Source of the DNA: Verrucomicrobiota bacterium
Lineage (GTDB): Bacteria; Verrucomicrobiota; Verrucomicrobiia; Opitutales; UBA953
NCBI GenBank assembly: GCA_009924965.1
Contig: RFQN01000113.1
Coordinates: 1-5,156, forward strand
Direction: 5' to 3'
DNA: 5,156 bases
The notes below the pieces were generated by a model that saw only the letters and a list, made by a program, of their open reading frames with translations, made no database searches and was not told the DNA's origin. Position 1 is the stretch's first letter. Every line of letters begins with the position of its first letter. This document shows, in pieces, positions 1 to 5,156 of this stretch. Both the position numbers and the translations under genes were made by a program.

Positions 1-12
1 CCCGACTGTCCC

Positions 13-456
13 TTACTTGGCCGGGGTCGCGGGCGGGAGCTTGCAGGACTGCCAGGCGAGGAACTTCCACTGGCCTTTTTCCAGGCGCCAGACGGCCAGG
101 TAACTGATGCCGGTGGTCATGCTGACGCCGTCGACGACGGCCTGCACTTCGAGGCGTCCGGCCATGAGCGCCACATCCGGGGCGGGGAACTTGAACGAGC
201 GCTCGGAATACTTGTAGCTAAGGTACTTCGCTTCGCCGCCGAGGAGCGAGGCGGTCAGCGAGGCCTTGGTGTCGACCTTGCCATTGGAGTGGGCGTACCG
301 GAGGTCGTCCGAGAGGACGCTGTCGAGGGCGACCTTGCTCGGCATGAGCATGGCGGCCACGCGGGCGTCATCGACTGCAGTCAGTGCGGCGACCTTGGGG
401 TCGTCGGCGGCGAAGAGGGACGAGCAGAGCAGGGCGAGGAGGACGAAGGGGCGCAT
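13..456 (-). CDS. Secreted SnoaL/NTF2-like (DUF4440-type) protein
   Basis: A 147-residue protein. Residues 1-16 form a signal peptide: Arg2, then a hydrophobic run, with likely cleavage after the Ala of LFA. The remaining ~130 residues match the length and pattern of a one-domain NTF2-like alpha+beta cone fold. An N-terminal helix with AVDDARVAAML (27-37) leads to the DUF4440-style motif DDLRYAHSNGKVDTKAS (50-66). Near the C-terminus is a strand pair with AVWRLEKGQWKFLAWQS (121-137), which is highly typical of DUF4440 proteins. Members of this fold bind small ligands or act as isomerases or cyclases, but DUF4440 proteins of this kind have no established reaction, so none is assigned. It is the last gene of the run in this window, starting 11 bases after the sulfatase stop. 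The ATG at 456 is chosen because it begins the signal peptide directly. Cys11 is preceded by Leu-Leu, which does not fit a lipobox. The stop is TAA, 12 bases from the window edge, so a further downstream gene cannot be excluded. The family call is fairly secure; the function is unknown. Confidence 0.88.
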   Translation of the reverse strand: MRPFVLLALLCSSLFAADDPKVAALTAVDDARVAAMLMPSKVALDSVLSDDLRYAHSNGKVDTKASLTASLLGGEAKYLSYKYSERSFKFPAPDVALMAGRLEVQAVVDGVSMTTGISYLAVWRLEKGQWKFLAWQSCKLPPATPAK

Positions 457-467
457 GGTGGAGGTTC
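457..467 (-). promoter_or_regulatory. Junction between sulfatase and DUF4440 gene, no Shine-Dalgarno
   Basis: In the coding sense the 11-base gap reads GAACCTCCACC before ATG. It holds no GGAG, GAGG or AGGA. It carries ACCTCC, which is identical to (not complementary to) the core of the usual 16S rRNA 3' tail. Start recognition here is therefore likely through translational coupling to the sulfatase, reinitiation, or a leaderless or pyrimidine-tolerant route. Confidence 0.6.
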
Positions 468-2279
468 TTAGCGGATTTCGAGTTGGGTCAAGGTTCCGCG
501 GAAGGGCTCCGGCTGTTTGTATTTCGCCGCCGGGTTGGCCGCATCGTGTCCTACGCAGAAGTCTTCGGCCGGTTGCTTGCCGATGAGGCCGCCGCCTTGG
601 GCCGCGACCTCAGGTTGGTCGTCCAACTGCAGGTGCAGCTTGCCGTCCTGGGAAAGGCTGGCGCGGACGTGGTGAACCTGCCCATCGGTCGGGGTGGGGA
701 GTGCGACTTCGCTGTTTTCATCCGAGGCACGACGCACCGAGAAGGTCAGTTGGCCGTCGCGGATATGGAGGGCGTAGCCGAGTTGGGTGCCGCCATGGGA
801 GACCAAGATGGTGTTGGCTTGGCTGGTGCTGAACGAGCACGAGAGCGAGAAGGCTCGTCCGCCGACCTGCGGCGCTTCGGTTGCTTTCAGTCGATCGCCG
901 GGCTTCAGGCCGGTCAGCGTGACCGGCTTTTTCGCCGGAAGCGTCGCTGCCGGCGCGTCCACGCCATCACCGAGTTTGCCGATGGGGCGTTTGTGGGCTT
1001 CGAGTTCAGCCAGACGTTCCGCTGCTTCCTTTTTCAGGCGTTCGACGATGTCCGGATGCTGGGCCGCCACGTTGTCCAGTTCGGCCAAGTCCTTGGTCAC
1101 GTCGTAGAGCGCGGGAGCGGTGCGGATGGGTTCGCCTTTGCGCTTGGCGGGGTCCAACAGGAACAGTTTCCACGGCCCTTGGCGGATGGCTTCCAGCTTT
1201 TGGCTCGCGGTGAAATACAGGTGCGTGTCGCGCACCGCCGGAGCCGACGGGTCGGCCAAGAGCGGGCTCAGGTCGCGGCCATCGAGGATGCGGTCCTTGG
1301 GCGGTTCGGCGCCGAAGACCTTGGCCAGGGTCGGCAGCACGTCGATGTTGCCGGCAATACGTTCGCAGGTCGTGCCGGCGGGGATGCGTCCGGGCCAGCG
1401 CATGATGCAAGGCTCGCGGACGCCGCCTTCGAGGTTCGTCGTCTTGTTGCCGGAGAACGGCGGGGCGGCGCGGCCGGCGGGGCCGTTGTCGGACGTGAAG
1501 ATGACCAACGTGTGCTCATCCATGCCGAGCTCCTTCACGGTCGCCATGATCTGGCCCACCGACCAATCGATCTCCTCCACGGCGTCGCCCAGCAGCCCTT
1601 GGGCGCTCTTGCCCTTGAAGTTCGCCGACGCCGCCACGGGGTCGTGGATCATCGTGTAGGGCAGGTAAAGGAAGAAGGGCTTCTCGCGTTGAGTGCGGAG
1701 GAACTTAACGGCCTCTTCCGTGTAACGGCGGGTCAGTTGGGACTGGTCCGGTTCGGTTTCGATGACCTGTTCGTCGCGGTAGAGCGGTAGCGGCGGGTAG
1801 CCAGCGCGGCTCTGCTTCATGTCATTGCTGTAGGGCAGGCCGAAGTAGTGGTCGAACCCTTGGCGTGTCGGGAGGAACTCCGGGAAATGGCCGAGGTGCC
1901 ACTTGCCGATCATCATGGTTTCGTAGCCGCGGGTCTTAGCCACTTCGGCAATCGTGACTTCGTCGGGGTGCAGGCCGATGCGGTTCTGCGGGAAAAGCAC
2001 GCCAGGCATGCTGACGCGGGCGCTGTAGGAGCCCGTCAGGAGGCAAGCCCGCGACATCGAGCAGACGGGCGTGGCGTAGAAATGCGTGAAGCGCATGCCC
2101 TCTTGGGCGAAGCGGTCGAGGTGCGGCGTGCGCAGGGTCTTGTTCCCGAACGGACCGATGTCTGCGTAGCCCATGTCGTCCACGAACAGGATGATGACGT
2201 TCGTGGGCGTGGGTTTGTCGGCCGCCGCCACGCCGAGCGGGGCGAGGGCGAGCAGCCAGAGGCAGGCGGAGCGAAGCAT
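468..2279 (-). CDS. Secreted type I sulfatase (arylsulfatase A-like) with C-terminal LamG-like domain
   Basis: A 603-residue exported sulfatase that hydrolyses sulfate esters using a formylglycine made from Cys73. A signal peptide (1-20, ending GVAAA) precedes the sulfatase domain (about 25-425). Its active-site set looks complete: metal ligands Asp34-Asp35 (FVDDMGY), the CSMSR motif with Cys73 and Arg77 followed by LLTG, GKWHLG with Lys126 and His128, His212 (IHDP), Asp264-Asn265 (TSDNGP), and Lys279 ahead of EGGVREP (284-290). A charged linker (about 410-450) leads to a beta-rich LamG/concanavalin-like domain (about 452-603; note ILVSHGGTQLGYALHIRDG). In family terms this architecture is usual for enzymes that attack sulfated polysaccharides in PVC-group and marine bacteria; the actual substrate cannot be read from the sequence. 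The odd point is Met75, where Pro, Ala or Ser is the rule. It starts 11 bases after the protease stop with no Shine-Dalgarno sequence. The start is fixed by the signal peptide. No formylglycine-generating enzyme or anaerobic maturase gene is in the window, so maturation would depend on one elsewhere. Confidence 0.96.
   Translation of the reverse strand: MLRSACLWLLALAPLGVAAADKPTPTNVIILFVDDMGYADIGPFGNKTLRTPHLDRFAQEGMRFTHFYATPVCSMSRACLLTGSYSARVSMPGVLFPQNRIGLHPDEVTIAEVAKTRGYETMMIGKWHLGHFPEFLPTRQGFDHYFGLPYSNDMKQSRAGYPPLPLYRDEQVIETEPDQSQLTRRYTEEAVKFLRTQREKPFFLYLPYTMIHDPVAASANFKGKSAQGLLGDAVEEIDWSVGQIMATVKELGMDEHTLVIFTSDNGPAGRAAPPFSGNKTTNLEGGVREPCIMRWPGRIPAGTTCERIAGNIDVLPTLAKVFGAEPPKDRILDGRDLSPLLADPSAPAVRDTHLYFTASQKLEAIRQGPWKLFLLDPAKRKGEPIRTAPALYDVTKDLAELDNVAAQHPDIVERLKKEAAERLAELEAHKRPIGKLGDGVDAPAATLPAKKPVTLTGLKPGDRLKATEAPQVGGRAFSLSCSFSTSQANTILVSHGGTQLGYALHIRDGQLTFSVRRASDENSEVALPTPTDGQVHHVRASLSQDGKLHLQLDDQPEVAAQGGGLIGKQPAEDFCVGHDAANPAAKYKQPEPFRGTLTQLEIR
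471..926 (-). other. LamG/concanavalin-like domain of the sulfatase
   Basis: This part of the sulfatase gene encodes residues 452-603. Alternating hydrophobic and polar strands, the GRAFSLSCSFS opening (474-484), a Ser-His-Gly-Gly turn (494-497) followed by GYALHIRDG, and a VHHVRASLSQDGKLHLQLDD stretch (535-554) fit a jelly-roll lectin-like fold. Related domains are carbohydrate-binding or structural add-ons. Binding to the sulfated substrate or its surface is an inference. It has no catalytic motif of its own. Confidence 0.75.
2049..2063 (-). other. Formylglycine modification motif of the sulfatase (C-S-M-S-R)
   Basis: These five codons encode Cys73-Ser-Met-Ser-Arg77. Cys73 is the residue oxidised to formylglycine in type I sulfatases; Arg77 is the invariant basic residue, and the helix tail LLTG follows. 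The consensus is C-x-(P/A/S)-x-R, so Met at the third place departs from it. The reading is unambiguous: codons TGC TCG ATG TCG CGG on the minus strand. Confidence 0.9.
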
Positions 2280-2290
2280 GTCAGGAGGTA
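2280..2290 (-). promoter_or_regulatory. Junction between protease and sulfatase gene, no Shine-Dalgarno
   Basis: In the coding sense the 11-base gap reads TACCTCCTGAC before ATG. As at the next junction there is no Shine-Dalgarno match, but ACCTCCT, the same sequence as the 16S rRNA anti-Shine-Dalgarno tail, sits 4-10 bases before the start. On the opposite strand this reads as a perfect AGGAGGT, but no believable gene follows it there. Confidence 0.6.
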
Positions 2291-3061
2291 TTATTGTTTG
2301 GCGGCCATCTCAATGGCCTCGAGCAGGTAGCGGCCGTGGATGAACGTGCCCATGTTCAGCGGGTGCTTGACGGTGGCCGTGGTCGTCTCGGTCGTGACCT
2401 TTTCGTCGTGGTTCATCCGTTGGAAGCACATCCCGACGATGAGCGGCTTGTCGCCGGGGCCGGCGATGACGCCGGGGCCGCCGCTATCGCCCGCGGCGGC
2501 GGGGAAGTCCGCCTGGAAGGTCGGGTAGGCCTCCGAGGACAGCAGCGGGGGTTGGGCGAAGACCGCTTGGCGGGCGACGGGGAAGCCTTGGCGGATGGAC
2601 TCGACGCCATGCGGGAAAGTGAAGAGCAGCAGCGGCGAACCCACGGACGGATGCGCGGCCTTGAGCCGTTCGTCATTGGCAATCGCTTCGGTCGGCAGGG
2701 CGGCGAAGGTGCCGGTCGGGGCCGTGGGGAGGCGCAGGACCGCGAGGTCGAACTTCGGGTGCTTTACCCAGGTCGGTTTGCCGTCCACGCGGATGACGAC
2801 CTTGTAATCGCTGCGCTTGAAGGAGCCATCGGCTTGCGGTTCGCGGAGGACGAGCAGGCAGAAGTCGCCTTTGGAGCCTTCCAGCTGGTGTTGCGTCGTA
2901 ACGAGGTACAGCGCGGTGTCGGGCGCGGGCCGGCGGTAGAGCGAGCACGTGCCGCTCAGCGCGGAGTTGTAGAGTTTGTAGGTGGCCGCGTAGGCCTCAT
3001 CGGCGTAGTTGGCGCGGACGCCGGTGGCGGCGACGAGCAGGGCGAGCAGGGGGCGGAGCAT
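2291..3061 (-). CDS. Small secreted trypsin-fold serine protease
   Basis: A 256-residue protein with signal peptide MLRPLLALLVAATGVRA (1-17) and one chymotrypsin-fold protease domain. The triad can be read in order: His58 in LVTTQHQLEG, Asp105 in HPKFDLAVLRL, and the nucleophile Ser193 in AAGDSGGPGV, followed by LIVGMCF, the usual strand after the active site. The region resembles the Trypsin_2/DegP-type protease core more than animal trypsins. There is no PDZ domain, so it is not a full HtrA/DegP. The His context is unusual: Thr-Gln-His replaces the common Ala-Ala-His. Cys39, Cys68 and Cys212 are present, an odd number, so at least one is unpaired. Substrates are unknown; a periplasmic or extracellular role follows from the signal peptide. 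The ATG at 3061 is chosen over an in-frame start at 3226, because the 55 extra residues would be Pro/Ser/Arg-rich, bury the signal peptide, and overlap the upstream gene by about 160 bases. The chosen start lies 4 bases after the upstream stop, implying translational coupling. Confidence 0.9.
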   Translation of the reverse strand: MLRPLLALLVAATGVRANYADEAYAATYKLYNSALSGTCSLYRRPAPDTALYLVTTQHQLEGSKGDFCLLVLREPQADGSFKRSDYKVVIRVDGKPTWVKHPKFDLAVLRLPTAPTGTFAALPTEAIANDERLKAAHPSVGSPLLLFTFPHGVESIRQGFPVARQAVFAQPPLLSSEAYPTFQADFPAAAGDSGGPGVIAGPGDKPLIVGMCFQRMNHDEKVTTETTTATVKHPLNMGTFIHGRYLLEAIEMAAKQ

Positions 3062-3065
3062 GCGA
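3062..3065 (-). promoter_or_regulatory. Four-base junction between membrane protein and protease genes
   Basis: In the coding sense this reads TAA TCGC ATG. The only purine-rich match upstream is AAGG, about 11 bases before the ATG and inside the previous gene, which is too far for a strong Shine-Dalgarno site. The spacing suggests that ribosomes finishing the upstream gene restart at this ATG. Confidence 0.55.
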
Positions 3066-3920
3066 TTAGAGGCCTTGGAGCCAGGCGAGGAAGGAGCCTT
3101 CGTCGGCGACGAGGATGTGCAATAGGTCGCTACGCTCGTCGGTCCACGGGCCGATCCCGGCGGCGGGCGGCTTGGGGACGGTGCCGTGCTTGGCGAGGCT
3201 CGTCTGACGGAGCGTCGCGGGGTCATCGGACAGCAGGATCCAGTCCGACGAATAGACGTCTTCGGCGTCGGCGGTCTCGGCGGATTCGCCGGTGTTGTTG
3301 AAGTACAGGGCGCTGAGCTTGCCGTGTTCCGCCGCGCGCATCACGACCGGTTCGAGGTCGAGGTAGCGGTTGGAAATGTGGACGGCGATGACGCCCCCGG
3401 GGCGGAGGTGGCGGCGGTAGGTCTGGAAGGCCTCGAGCGTGAGCAGGTGGACCGGGATGGCGTCGCTGCTGAACGCGTCGAGGATGATGACGTCATAGTT
3501 CTCGGGCGCGAGCTTCTCGAGCGTCAGCCGGGCGTCGCCCATGCGGATGTCGATTTTGGCCTGGCTGTCTCCCAGGTAATGGAAGGTCCCGCGGGCGAGG
3601 CGGACCACGTTGTCGTTGATCTCGTAGAAGTGGAACTCGTCGCCCGGGCGGCCCCAGGCGGCAAGCGTGCCGGTGCCGAGCCCGACCGCGGCCACTTTGC
3701 GTCCGTGCACGGGGCTGGGCGTGGCGAGAAGGCGCCCGACCCCGCTGCCCGAGGTGTAGTAAGTCGTCGGGGTGCGACGCTGGTCCGCGCTCACGTACTG
3801 CAGGCCATGGATGGTGCCGCCGTGGAGCAAGGTGAGTTTGTGGTGCGGCGGGTCTTGGGCGTCGTCCTCCGTCACCTTCAGCACGCCGTAGAAATCGCGC
3901 ACCGTCAGCTTGGTGTAGCT
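3066..3920 (-). other. Spermidine-synthase-like Rossmann domain of the membrane protein
   Basis: This stretch encodes the soluble C-terminal part. The nucleotide-binding loop VGLGTGTL lies at 3663-3686. The first acidic residue of the DAFSSD segment, at the place of the catalytic Asp in aminopropyltransferases, is encoded at 3477-3479. The small N-terminal beta domain before the loop contains YYTSGSGVG, which resembles the region that contacts substrate in spermidine synthases. Which small molecule is modified, and on which side of the membrane, cannot be told from sequence; a cytoplasmic location is the likelier one because the cofactor is cytoplasmic. Confidence 0.75.
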
Positions 3921-5156
3921 GAGCGAGGCTGCGGCGGTGTGCCACAAGCCCGCCCCGTAGGCCGCTAGGAGCAGCAGCAACGGTGCCCAGGCCCAGCGGC
4001 CGACGCCACGGCGCAGCACGCTGGTGGGTTCGCCCGCCAGCACGGCCAGCACGAGCGCGACCACGAGGAAGAGCCCGACATGCAGTTCGAAGTAGTGCGG
4101 GAAGAGCATCGGAGCGAGCAGGGCCACGAAGATGCCGCCCGCGGCGCCGCCGGCGGAGAGCGAAAGGTAGTAGCCGGTCAAGCGGTTGGCTTCGGGGCGC
4201 AGGCGATAGACCTCGCCGTGGCAGACCATGCACCCCACGAAGAGCGTGCCGAGGTAGACCGCGCCTTCGACGGCCATGTTGGGGAAGTTGACGGCCTCAT
4301 GGAGTTTCCAGAGCACCGTGCCGAGCAAGGCCGCCAACGCCGGCCACCAGAACCACCGACGATACCAGCGGGGGCTGTCGAAGCTGATGATGAACGAGAT
4401 CAGGTAAAGCCCCAGCGGCAGCACCCAAAGAAACGGCACCACGGCGATATCCTGGCACAGCTTGTTGGTGATCGCGAGCAGCAGTACCACGCCGCAGGCC
4501 GGGAGCGCCAGCCAGAGCAGGCGCTGCGTCCACGACGGGGCTGCGGTCGGGGTGGCATCGGCGGTGGCCGCGGTGGTCGCCGTGTCGCCGCGCAACCAGA
4601 CGGCGCGTCCGCACAGCGCGGCCAGCAACGCATAGCCGATGAGCCCGGCGGACCACACGAGCGCCTGCGTCTGGCGCGTCAGGTGAGGCTCGATGGCGAA
4701 CGGGTAGGCGAAGAGCGCGAGCAGCGAGCCGACGTTCGACAGGGCGTAGAGACGGTAGGGCGAGACGCCTGGGTGGCTGCGGCTGAACCACGCTTGGAGC
4801 AGCGGGCCGGTGGCGGCCAGCACGAGGTAGGGCAAGCCGATGCAGGCGAGGAGCAGCCAAAGGATGTGGCCGGTCGGTTGCGCGTTGCCGACGGGCTTCC
4901 AATGTTCGCCGGGTGCGATGGGCAGGAGGCAGACCGCGAGGACGAGCAAGGCGAGGTGCAGGAGGACCTGTTGGCGCGGACGGAGCCAAGTGATGCTGCA
5001 GTGGGCGTAGGCGTAGCCCGCGAGGAGCATCACCTGGAAGAACAGCATGCACGCCGTCCACACGGCCGGGCCGCCCCCGAACCAAGGCAGGATGAAGCGT
5101 GCGATGAGCGGCTGGACGAGGAAGAGCAGGAACGCGCCCCAGAAGATGGTTAGGCC
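3066..5156 (-). CDS. Multi-spanning membrane protein fused to spermidine-synthase-like domain, 5' end outside window
   Basis: The frame is open to the window edge, giving 696 residues; numbering here starts at the first complete codon (5154-5156). About 13 hydrophobic segments fill residues 1-405. They include FLLFLVQPLIARFILPWFGG (9-28), which runs into AVWTACMLFFQ, plus NKLCQDIAVVPFLW (231-244) and CHGEVYRLRP (312-321), patterns typical of the bacterial 'fused membrane/spermidine synthase-like' family. A Thr/Ala-rich loop (about 190-208) separates two membrane blocks. The soluble C-terminal domain (about 412-696) has HGGTIHG (445-451), the nucleotide-binding loop VGLGTGTL (491-498), acidic Glu512 (YEIND), GDAR (540-543), DAFSSDAIPVHL (560-571) with Asp560 and Asp565, and WTDERSDLL (671-679). 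This is a Rossmann aminopropyl/methyltransferase fold, likely binding SAM or decarboxylated SAM. The GLGTG loop differs from the GGGDGG of true SpeE, so polyamine synthesis is not assumed. The real reaction of the family is unknown. A GTG at 5063 could be taken as the start, but the conserved family sequence continues upstream of it. It is the first gene visible in the run. Confidence 0.93.
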   Translation of the reverse strand, partial: GLTIFWGAFLLFLVQPLIARFILPWFGGGPAVWTACMLFFQVMLLAGYAYAHCSITWLRPRQQVLLHLALLVLAVCLLPIAPGEHWKPVGNAQPTGHILWLLLACIGLPYLVLAATGPLLQAWFSRSHPGVSPYRLYALSNVGSLLALFAYPFAIEPHLTRQTQALVWSAGLIGYALLAALCGRAVWLRGDTATTAATADATPTAAPSWTQRLLWLALPACGVVLLLAITNKLCQDIAVVPFLWVLPLGLYLISFIISFDSPRWYRRWFWWPALAALLGTVLWKLHEAVNFPNMAVEGAVYLGTLFVGCMVCHGEVYRLRPEANRLTGYYLSLSAGGAAGGIFVALLAPMLFPHYFELHVGLFLVVALVLAVLAGEPTSVLRRGVGRWAWAPLLLLLAAYGAGLWHTAAASLSYTKLTVRDFYGVLKVTEDDAQDPPHHKLTLLHGGTIHGLQYVSADQRRTPTTYYTSGSGVGRLLATPSPVHGRKVAAVGLGTGTLAAWGRPGDEFHFYEINDNVVRLARGTFHYLGDSQAKIDIRMGDARLTLEKLAPENYDVIILDAFSSDAIPVHLLTLEAFQTYRRHLRPGGVIAVHISNRYLDLEPVVMRAAEHGKLSALYFNNTGESAETADAEDVYSSDWILLSDDPATLRQTSLAKHGTVPKPPAAGIGPWTDERSDLLHILVADEGSFLAWLQGL

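Noticed and set aside
1..12. Possible terminator after the DUF4440 stop
   Set aside because: Only 12 bases remain, reading GGGACAGTCGGG in the coding sense. GAC-A-GTC is a tiny palindrome, with no stem of useful length and no T-run in view.
421..456. DUF4440 protein as a lipoprotein, because of Cys11 near the N-terminus
   Set aside because: The residues before Cys are Ala-Leu-Leu, and a lipobox needs Gly, Ala or Ser directly before the Cys. A standard signal peptide ending at LFA fits better.
384..1790. Long open frame of 468 codons on the plus strand, opposite the sulfatase
   Set aside because: It is codon-aligned antisense to the sulfatase gene. Stops in that phase need TTA, CTA or TCA codons in the sulfatase, which are rare in GC-rich genes. 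Its translation is Arg/Gly/Val-rich with no recognisable domain, and it runs through the DUF4440-sulfatase junction.
2283..3301. Plus-strand AGGAGGT at 2283-2289 followed 5 bases later by TTG and a 335-codon open frame
   Set aside because: The spacing looks like a good ribosome-binding site, but the frame is codon-aligned antisense to the protease and to the end of the membrane gene, and its translation is charge-rich low-complexity sequence. The minus-strand genes there are certain from their motifs.
4540..4590. GC-rich simple stretch that looks repeat-like
   Set aside because: It encodes the Thr/Ala-rich loop between membrane segments. There is no regular unit or spacing that would indicate a tandem repeat or CRISPR array.
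4297..5085. Minus-strand open frame in another phase within the membrane protein gene (also 3493-4233 and 1006-1410)
   Set aside because: Pro/Arg/His-rich translations overlapping well-supported genes in the same direction; off-frame reading of GC-rich codons.
4080..5153. Plus-strand open frame of 357 codons opposite the membrane protein
   Set aside because: Codon-aligned antisense shadow. The translation is dominated by Arg, Glu, Gly and Gln, as expected from antisense Leu/Ala/Pro codons of a membrane protein.
3066..5156. Assignment of the membrane gene as speE (true spermidine synthase) or as a transporter
   Set aside because: The glycine loop and membrane fusion differ from SpeE. The membrane part matches the fused spermidine-synthase-like family rather than a clear transporter motif. 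A symbol would overstate what the sequence shows.

Overview
The window is almost wall-to-wall coding. It holds four genes, all on the minus strand and all in one tight head-to-tail run, so transcription reads from the right edge (5156) to the left edge (1). In that order they are: (1) a multi-spanning membrane protein with a C-terminal spermidine-synthase-like nucleotide-binding domain, whose 5' end lies outside the window; (2) a small secreted trypsin-fold serine protease; (3) a secreted type I (formylglycine) sulfatase with a C-terminal LamG/concanavalin-like domain; (4) a small secreted SnoaL/NTF2-like (DUF4440-type) protein. The gaps between genes are 4, 11 and 11 bases, all four stop codons are TAA, and no promoter or terminator is visible inside. 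A single operon is the simplest reading, with its promoter to the right of the window.

The DNA is GC-rich, roughly two thirds by eye. The sulfatase resembles the exported, LamG-tailed arylsulfatase-A-like enzymes that are abundant in the Planctomycetota-Verrucomicrobiota-Lentisphaerota group. My best guess for the source is a Verrucomicrobiota-like or related bacterium, but this rests on protein style alone.

How the genes fit together: three of the four products carry N-terminal export signals and the fourth is an integral membrane protein, so the operon's work is at or outside the inner membrane. The sulfatase would desulfate an external sulfated glycan or ester. The protease could act in the periplasm. 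The membrane spermidine-synthase-like protein belongs to a widespread family whose reaction is not established. No known pathway is recognisable that needs all four, so any joint function is inference.

What deserves a second look: neither 11-base gap has a Shine-Dalgarno sequence in the coding sense. Both instead carry ACCTCC, the sequence of the 16S rRNA 3' tail itself. The sulfatase has Met where the formylglycine motif normally has Pro, Ala or Ser. The protease has an atypical context around its catalytic His. I found no RNA genes, CRISPR arrays, insertion sequences or sizeable repeats, and no clearly new system.
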